From assembly GCA_947589465.1 (NCBI GenBank), contig CANQAE010000007.1, forward strand, positions 1 through 47,219: a DNA stretch of 47,219 nucleotides, read 5' to 3'. Below, piece by piece: positions 42,442 through 47,219 of this stretch. Each line of letters opens with the position of its first letter. The stretch's first letter is position 1. The stretch comes from an uncultured Clostridia bacterium. Its GTDB lineage: Bacteria > Bacillota > Clostridia > Christensenellales > Pumilibacteraceae. A program made the position numbers and the translations under genes. Under the pieces are notes generated by a model. It searched no databases. It was not told the DNA's origin and saw only the letters and a list, made by a program, of their open reading frames with translations.

Positions 42442-42899
42442 CTTTCGACTCCCAAAGAGGATAAAATTTGTTCTTCTCTGCTTCTCATTGATTTTTTGTC
42501 GTCATCTTCGATATGATCGTAACCGAGCAAATGCAAAAGCCCGTGCAAAAACAGATACGCTCTTTCCCGCAAGACCGAATGTCCGTACTCCTCGGCTTGA
42601 CGCTCCGCGACCTGCTTGCATATAACAATGCTCCCCAAAAAGACCGCTTTGATTTCCTCGTCGAAATCGAACGGATAATTTTGTTTCGTAAACGGCTTTA
42701 TAACGTCGAGATTGGGATAACTCAAAACGTCCGTCGTCTTGTCTATCGAGCGCGTTCTGGAATTGAGCGCGCGCATATCCTCCTCGTTCATAAATTCGAG
42801 TTCGACGTTAGCCGCGCCGTCAAGTTCCAGAATTTCAAAAGTTTTGGAGGCGATTTCGTCGTAAAGTTTGTCGGTTTCCGTCGAAGATACGGTTATCAT
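42438..42899 (-). CDS. ybeY: Endoribonuclease YbeY (rRNA maturation factor)
   Basis: Zinc-dependent RNase for 16S rRNA 3' maturation and ribosome quality control. The 153 residues have TDVLSYPNLD and the metal motif HGLLHLLGYDHIEDDD with three zinc-binding histidines. It overlaps the HD phosphohydrolase gene and era by four bases each, so translation is tightly coupled. Confidence 0.97.
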   Translation of the reverse strand: MITVSSTETDKLYDEIASKTFEILELDGAANVELEFMNEEDMRALNSRTRSIDKTTDVLSYPNLDVIKPFTKQNYPFDFDEEIKAVFLGSIVICKQVAERQAEEYGHSVLRERAYLFLHGLLHLLGYDHIEDDDKKSMRSREEQILSSLGVER

Positions 42900-44317
42900 T
42901 TGCCCTCCGGGTATTTCAAACGTTTATGGAAAAGTCCTCCGTAAGCGCTTATGATGGTTTCGCGAATGATATTGAGTTCGCGCATGGTTATTTTGCAATT
43001 GTCGAATTGTCCGCGTTCCAGACGGTCGCCGATGAGTTTTCGAAGCAACTTGTCCACCTTGTCGCCGTCGGGTTTGTCCATAGCGCGAATAGCCGCTTCG
43101 CTACTGTCGCAAATCATAACAATTGCTGCGAGTTTGCTTGTCGGAATTTCGCCGTGATAGCAGTAGTCGCTCGCCTCGACAGTGCCGTCGGTGAGTTTTT
43201 GCGCCTTGTTGTAAAACACGGGTATGAGCATCGTTCCGTGGTGCTGTATGGTAACGTGGCTTATTTCTTCGGGAATGTGATACGCCTTGCAAAGTTTAAG
43301 CCCTTCTTCGGTATGCGAACGGAGAATATCCGCGCTCACTTCGGGCAAAATATCGTCGTGCGGATTGTAATCCGCCTGATTTTCCTTAAAGTAAAGCGGA
43401 TTGGCGAGTTTACCGACGTCGTGATAATATGCGCAAGCGCGAGCGAGATACGGATTCTCGCCTATATTAGACGCGCACATCTGCGCGAAAGACGCGACGG
43501 CAAGCGAATGATTGAACGTTCCGGGCGCCTCTTTGAGCAATCTGCTTATGAGCGGCGCCGAATGGTTAGTTAGTTCCATAAGCCGAACGTTGGTTATGAG
43601 ATTGAACATTCGTTCGATTATAGGCGAAATGGTAAGTGAAAGGAAAAAGTGCGCACCCGCGGAAATTCCCATATACATCATTTCGCTCAAAAAATCGCTT
43701 TGCATAAGGATAAGCGAAATTTCGGACATTATACCGACCGAACTTATGCAGATTAGTAGGCTTTTGAGCATAAATACGAGCCTCGAAGCGTCGCTGCTGA
43801 GAGCGAGCGCCGACAAGCCGCCGCAAAGCAATCCCGTCACCATGGTTACGATTATCGGCAAAACCGAAACGCCCATAATAAGACTTTGTATCATAAGCGC
43901 GTAAAGAACGAATATGATCGTCATAAAATTGGCTGTTAGCGCCCTGTTCTTTTGACCGAGTTGCGCGAGAATCAATGCGCACAAGTAAGTCGGCATGACA
44001 TAAACGCTTATAAGCGATCCGTAAATACACAATGTATATGACAAAGTAATGACGCAAATAGTAGCAAATTGCTCCTTTATCTTACACTCATTGAAGCGCA
44101 AGGCAAAGTACATAAACATCATAAGTCCGTTTATCAAAAGCAAAAATCCAACGCTCAATGCGCCATACGTAAGATACGGCATCGAAAGTTTAGCGCTCAT
44201 ATGATCGATGAAAATAAATCTAACGAGAGTAATGGCTATGATCCATACGCTCATTCCCATTAGCAACAACACCGAATATAATGAAGATTTTTGCGTTTCA
44301 TCGCTTTGCGACGTCAT
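42896..44317 (-). CDS. Membrane HD-domain phosphohydrolase (PgpH/YqfF type, without extracellular domain)
   Basis: The HD domain (about 265-440 of 473) has FNHSLAVASFA, AYYHDVGKLANP, HTEEGLKL and IQHHGT, matching the c-di-AMP phosphodiesterase PgpH, which lies at the same place between phoH and ybeY in Bacillus. Canonical PgpH has one helix, a large extracellular 7TMR-HDED domain, seven helices and then HD, about 700 residues. Here about eight helices follow with only short loops and the extracellular domain is absent. I start at 44317, where GAGGAG sits seven bases upstream; an ATG at 44338 overlapping the phoH stop would add seven residues. Confidence 0.9.
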   Translation of the reverse strand: MTSQSDETQKSSLYSVLLLMGMSVWIIAITLVRFIFIDHMSAKLSMPYLTYGALSVGFLLLINGLMMFMYFALRFNECKIKEQFATICVITLSYTLCIYGSLISVYVMPTYLCALILAQLGQKNRALTANFMTIIFVLYALMIQSLIMGVSVLPIIVTMVTGLLCGGLSALALSSDASRLVFMLKSLLICISSVGIMSEISLILMQSDFLSEMMYMGISAGAHFFLSLTISPIIERMFNLITNVRLMELTNHSAPLISRLLKEAPGTFNHSLAVASFAQMCASNIGENPYLARACAYYHDVGKLANPLYFKENQADYNPHDDILPEVSADILRSHTEEGLKLCKAYHIPEEISHVTIQHHGTMLIPVFYNKAQKLTDGTVEASDYCYHGEIPTSKLAAIVMICDSSEAAIRAMDKPDGDKVDKLLRKLIGDRLERGQFDNCKITMRELNIIRETIISAYGGLFHKRLKYPEGK

Positions 44318-44334
44318 AATATCACTCCTCTTTT

Positions 44335-45276
44335 TCATAAAGCCTTTTCATATGCAAGAACTATTTTTTGAACAAGTTCGTGCCTGACCACGTCTTTGTC
44401 CGTAAATCTGCAAATCTCGATTTCGTCGATTTTGTCGAGAATTTTGGCGGCTTCGACGAGTCCGCTCGACTTTCCGTAAGGAAGATCGATTTGGGTATCG
44501 TCGCCCGTTATTACCATTTTACTGTTTTCTCCAAGTCTTGTCAAGAACATTTTCATCTGTTCGCTCGTCGTGTTCTGCGCCTCATCGAGAATTATGAACG
44601 ACGAGGAGAGCGTTCTGCCGCGCATATAAGCGAGCGGAGCGATCTCTATAATGCCGCGCTCGATAAGTCTTGTGTAATTGTCTATGCCGAACATCTCGCG
44701 CAAAGCGTCGTAAAGCGGACGCAGATACGGATCGACCTTGGTTTGAAGATCTCCCGGCAAAAAGCCGAGTTTCTCCCCCGCCTCGATCGCGGGACGCGTA
44801 AGTATGATTTTCTCCACCTCGCCCGCCTTAAACGCAGTTACGGCAAGCGCGACAGCGAGATAAGTTTTGCCCGTGCCTGCGGGTCCTATGCCGAAAACAA
44901 TGGTATTGTTCTTGATCGCCCGCACATAGTTACGTTGACCGAGAGTTTTACATTTGATCTGTTTTCCTCTGGCGGTGGTGGTAACGACTTCGCTACTTAG
45001 GTCCAAAATTTCTTCCGCCTTGCCCGCTTCCACGAGATCCAAACTTTGCCTTATCGTTATTCTGTCGAGTTCTTCGCCCGATTTGATGAGGGCGACGAGC
45101 CCGCCGACGAGTTTCATCGCCTTTTCGACATTTTGATCTTCGCCCGAAATCGAAATTCCGTTGTCGTTCGCTTTGATCGAAACGTTCAAAAGTTCCTCGA
45201 TAAGTTCGGCATTTCTATCCAATCTGCCGAAAAGTTTGATTGTAATATTCGCGTCAAGTTCAAGGTTTTCAGTCAA
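44335..45276 (-). CDS. phoH: PhoH family ATPase (YbeZ-like)
   Basis: Cytoplasmic P-loop ATPase with a predicted RNA helicase-like role; it is genetically and physically linked to YbeY in ribosome maturation. The 313 residues show an N-terminal KH-like region (about 1-85), Walker A GIGPAGTGKTYLAVALAV (about 129-146), LTRPAIEAGEKLGFLPGD and Walker B FIILDEAQNTT. It overlaps yqfD by eight bases and runs into the HD gene. Confidence 0.96.
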   Translation of the reverse strand: MTENLELDANITIKLFGRLDRNAELIEELLNVSIKANDNGISISGEDQNVEKAMKLVGGLVALIKSGEELDRITIRQSLDLVEAGKAEEILDLSSEVVTTTARGKQIKCKTLGQRNYVRAIKNNTIVFGIGPAGTGKTYLAVALAVTAFKAGEVEKIILTRPAIEAGEKLGFLPGDLQTKVDPYLRPLYDALREMFGIDNYTRLIERGIIEIAPLAYMRGRTLSSSFIILDEAQNTTSEQMKMFLTRLGENSKMVITGDDTQIDLPYGKSSGLVEAAKILDKIDEIEICRFTDKDVVRHELVQKIVLAYEKAL

Positions 45277-46378
45277 TTCGTTTGCCTCCTATCGAAACTT
45301 CCGCCTCGATATGCACAGTAATCTTGTATATGTTTTCCGCTACTTCGGCGACATTGGAAGTGGTCGAAACCGCGCTTCCTCCCGCGCGAATTATGAGCGT
45401 GGAAACGGCTTTGTCCACCGTCTTTCGAACAAGTTCGTCCAAAGAAATTTCCGCCTTTTCGAGTTCGTAATATTCGGTCGTTTCCGCATACAGCGGAAAT
45501 ATCGAAAACAGTCGCGTTACCGTCTTTTGCGCCTCGAATTTGCCGTCGGGTTCTTTGGTCTTACCTATATTCAACCCGAAAAATTTGATGACGGTATTCT
45601 TTTGGACCTTGCCTGTACGCACATAGCCGCCGCTCGTCGTCGCCACTTCGGTATAAGTAAAGTTGACTTTGCCGAATATATCGCCTTGTGCGTCCGTAAC
45701 TACGAGCGGATTTCCTTCTGTATCGTACTCTGCGCCCTCGATAAGTACTGTTCCCATAGGAACACGATCGCCTATCTTAACTTTTGCCGTGCCGCTGTTG
45801 ACAACTATTCGCGTCACTTCCGCGTCGTAAAGAGAGATTATGTCGCCCTTTTGTTTGGACGGAGTGACGACCGCGCTTTCCACGACGTTGACTTTTAGCG
45901 TCGTCCCGACTATTTCTGCGCTGACGGCGGAAATTTCGTCGAGGGCAAGCAGCGCGTCTTCGACGAACCGGCGATCGAAATTCTTTTCGCGTCCCACCGA
46001 AATGCCGTTTTGTTTGAGGGTGCGCAGAATTGTCAATTCGTCCACCCTGTCGTTGCCGCTGATCTCGATCTTCCACACGAATCGTGAAACGATTATCGAA
46101 ACGACTATCATCGAAATTATGCCCACAATGAGTCCGCAACGCGGCAATAGACCGAGAAAAGTTTTTTTGGCGCTCCTTTCCTCTTTTACGGAACATTCGA
46201 ATCCGTACTTTTCGGATAGTTCGAGAGCCTCCGCTTTCCTCGATAAAGGGATCCACATCGTCATCGACTTTTGACTTACTTTCGACAATTCCTTGACCGT
46301 AATACCTTTGGCGGCAAAGGCGTTGAGCAACTTGACTTGATTAAGACCGATAAATTCGAGTTTTACGCAACCTTTCAT
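45269..46378 (-). CDS. yqfD: Sporulation protein YqfD
   Basis: Mother-cell sporulation protein, sigma-E controlled in Bacillus, needed for efficient sporulation and engulfment. The 369 residues have a small N-terminal domain, one membrane helix (about 80-104, CGLIVGIISMIVVSIIVSRF), and an extracytoplasmic part starting with a POTRA/FtsQ-like segment (WKIEISGNDRVDELTILRTLKQNGI, core IEISGNDRV). It overlaps yqfC by four bases. Confidence 0.93.
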   Translation of the reverse strand: MKGCVKLEFIGLNQVKLLNAFAAKGITVKELSKVSQKSMTMWIPLSRKAEALELSEKYGFECSVKEERSAKKTFLGLLPRCGLIVGIISMIVVSIIVSRFVWKIEISGNDRVDELTILRTLKQNGISVGREKNFDRRFVEDALLALDEISAVSAEIVGTTLKVNVVESAVVTPSKQKGDIISLYDAEVTRIVVNSGTAKVKIGDRVPMGTVLIEGAEYDTEGNPLVVTDAQGDIFGKVNFTYTEVATTSGGYVRTGKVQKNTVIKFFGLNIGKTKEPDGKFEAQKTVTRLFSIFPLYAETTEYYELEKAEISLDELVRKTVDKAVSTLIIRAGGSAVSTTSNVAEVAENIYKITVHIEAEVSIGGKRID

Positions 46379-46641
46379 TTCAGTCGCCTCGTCGCCACGT
46401 TGTCTATCCTTCCGCTTACGACAATAGTATTTGGAGTCAAATCTTTGACCGCGAGATCACCGCAAACCGTAAGTTCGGCATTCTTGGTGCGCACGATTAC
46501 GCACTCGTCGCATATCCTTTCAATTTTGGTCAGCCCCTCTATGTAAAGGGTTTCGCCGCAAAAATTGATATACGAAAATCCGTTCAAAAGTTTCAGATCG
46601 TCGATACCGACGTCCTTTTTCACTTCACCGAAAAAACTCAT
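46375..46641 (-). CDS. yqfC: Sporulation protein YqfC
   Basis: Small protein of the YabP/YqfC family, 88 residues, with the family core FSYINFCGETLYIEGL and VRTKNAELTVCGDLAVK. In Bacillus yqfC-yqfD is a sigma-E operon; here a matching sigma-E promoter lies 18 bases upstream of the start. The ATG at 46641 has GAGGTG five bases before it; a TTG five codons earlier overlaps that site. It leads a tightly packed run to recO. Confidence 0.94.
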   Translation of the reverse strand: MSFFGEVKKDVGIDDLKLLNGFSYINFCGETLYIEGLTKIERICDECVIVRTKNAELTVCGDLAVKDLTPNTIVVSGRIDNVATRRLK

Positions 46642-46658
46642 ATCCTCACCTCGCAAAT

Positions 46659-46688
46659 ATTATATGTCACTCACGCGGTTGGTATGAA
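46659..46688 (-). promoter_or_regulatory. Candidate sigma-E promoter of yqfC-yqfD
   Basis: Minus-strand TTCATACC (46688-46681), 14 bases and CATATAAT (46666-46659) match the sigma-E pattern GKCATATT-N13/15-CATACAMT in five of eight and seven of eight positions, with the start codon 17 bases downstream. The -10 also contains TATAAT, so sigma-A use is possible, but there is no -35 for it. Confidence 0.65.
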
Positions 46689-46703
46689 GATCCTCAGTTA
46701 CGA

Positions 46704-46730
46704 CAAAAAGAGAGCAAACGCTCTCTTTCG
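46704..46730 (-). terminator. Terminator of the small membrane protein gene
   Basis: Minus-strand AAAGAGAGC-GTTT-GCTCTCTTTTTG is a nine-pair hairpin with a T-rich 3' end, 13 bases after the stop of the gene at 46741-47082. It separates that gene from yqfC. Confidence 0.85.
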
Positions 46731-46740
46731 TGTCCGAAAA

Positions 46741-47082
46741 TTATTGTACGGGTACCAAAAATCCTGCCGTAAGCCCGTACACAAGTGCGAATGTAGCAAC
46801 TGCCAATATAGCCGCCATTATGACGATATTGACGATTGCCGCACGCCTTTCGGGCGAACGTTTGTTTGGAGATTTGCGTATCGTGAATATGCACTTTATT
46901 ATGCCGAGTAACGCCGTCAATATGAAAAGACCGAACGCTACATAAAGCACGATTTGAGTGGTTTCGCAAATGATCCAACCGACGATGAGCACGACAAGCG
47001 CGATCAACATCAATATATCGCAAATCTGTTTAAGCCCGAAATTTTCAAAATACCTTTGAAATATGTTTTTCTTTTTTGCCAT
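46741..47082 (-). CDS. Small membrane protein of unknown function
   Basis: A 113-residue protein I do not recognise. It starts MAKKKNIFQRYFENFG (basic, amphipathic), followed by three predicted membrane helices (about 20-39, 43-66 and 82-108) with a positively charged loop, TIRKSPNKRSPERR, between the second and third. The start is firm: ATG at 47082 with AGGAG nine bases upstream and a near-consensus promoter. Its own promoter and terminator make it a single-gene unit that happens to precede yqfC, so the context gives no functional hint. Confidence 0.85.
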   Translation of the reverse strand: MAKKKNIFQRYFENFGLKQICDILMLIALVVLIVGWIICETTQIVLYVAFGLFILTALLGIIKCIFTIRKSPNKRSPERRAAIVNIVIMAAILAVATFALVYGLTAGFLVPVQ

Positions 47083-47113
47083 TTATAACTACTCCTATTC
47101 TATGACACAATAG

Positions 47114-47142
47114 ATTGTACAACAATTGCCTTTATTTGTCAA
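47114..47142 (-). promoter_or_regulatory. Promoter of the small membrane protein gene
   Basis: -35 TTGACA (47142-47137), exactly 17 bases, -10 TACAAT (47119-47114), 31 bases before the ATG. Near-perfect sigma-A promoter, implying substantial vegetative expression. Confidence 0.9.
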
Positions 47143-47162
47143 ATAAAAGTTGCGCGATTTAT

Positions 47163-47194
47163 AAAAAATAAAGATTTTATTCCAAATCTTCATA
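47163..47194 (-). terminator. Possible terminator of an upstream gene outside the window
   Basis: Minus-strand AAGATTT-GGAATA-AAATCTT followed by TATTTTTTA is a seven-pair AT-rich hairpin with a T-run. It would end a minus-strand gene beyond the window edge. The stem is weak. Confidence 0.4.
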
Positions 47195-47219
47195 TTTGTT
47201 TCGTATATCACAGTTCTTT

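Noticed and set aside
1..47219. CRISPR array, insertion sequence, prophage or defence island
   Set aside because: No regularly spaced repeats, transposase, integrase, phage structural or defence-type genes are visible; the content is conserved housekeeping and sporulation genes.

Overview
The window looks like chromosomal DNA from an endospore-forming member of the Clostridia (Firmicutes/Bacillota), probably an uncultured gut-type lineage. The evidence is the gene order (miaB-mutS-mutL-miaA-ynbB; pheS-pheT-U32-mutS2; rpmF-plsX-rnc; smc-ftsY; dgt-dnaG-rpoD-trmK-nif3; yqfC-yqfD-phoH-HD-ybeY-era-yqzL-recO), the sporulation genes spoVAC-spoVAD-spoVAE, yunB, yqfC and yqfD, a phenylalanine T-box, and strong AGGAGG-type ribosome binding sites. 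I see no phage genes, insertion sequence, CRISPR array or plasmid functions. The genus cannot be read from the sequence alone.

Layout. Bases 1-420 hold no convincing gene; they carry two related copies of a repeat next to a solitary tRNA-Trp (420-494, minus). A plus-strand gene at 720-1100 encodes a free-standing Spo0A DNA-binding domain and runs tail to tail, with a 50-base overlap, into the minus-strand operon miaB-mutS-mutL-miaA-ynbB (8859-1051). A plus-strand class A penicillin-binding protein (8957-10912) diverges from miaB and overlaps, again by about 50 bases, the end of the next minus-strand operon: T-box, pheS, pheT, U32 protein, mutS2, cysteine desulfurase, thiI (21255-10865). Upstream lies the spore operon spoVAC-spoVAD-spoVAE-yunB with a possible 29-codon leader ORF. 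Next come smc-ftsY (own promoter), rpmF-plsX-rnc (own promoter), ppdK (own promoter) followed by dgt-dnaG-rpoD-trmK-nif3-zinc ribbon-galU, then the yqfC-to-recO operon led by a good candidate sigma-E promoter, and finally a small membrane protein of unknown function.

How the genes fit together. Almost everything is housekeeping: mismatch repair and tRNA A37 modification; Phe-tRNA charging with the tRNA 4-thiouridine pair NifS-ThiI; chromosome segregation and protein targeting (SMC, FtsY); phospholipid synthesis (PlsX); RNA processing (RNase III, YbeY, Era); and replication and transcription initiation (DnaG, RpoD). Sporulation genes are placed among these, so spore-specific and vegetative transcription probably overlap in the spoVA-yunB-pheS and yqfC-recO stretches.

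I found no clearly new multi-gene system. The most unusual items are the receiver-less Spo0A-like regulator with a changed recognition helix, a primary sigma factor with a duplicated N-terminal region 1.1 module, PlsX with a rewritten DAMGGD signature, a PgpH-type HD protein without its extracellular domain, a RecO without zinc-finger cysteines, the two convergent ~50-base overlaps, the repeat next to tRNA-Trp, and the small ORF plus hairpin in front of spoVAC.
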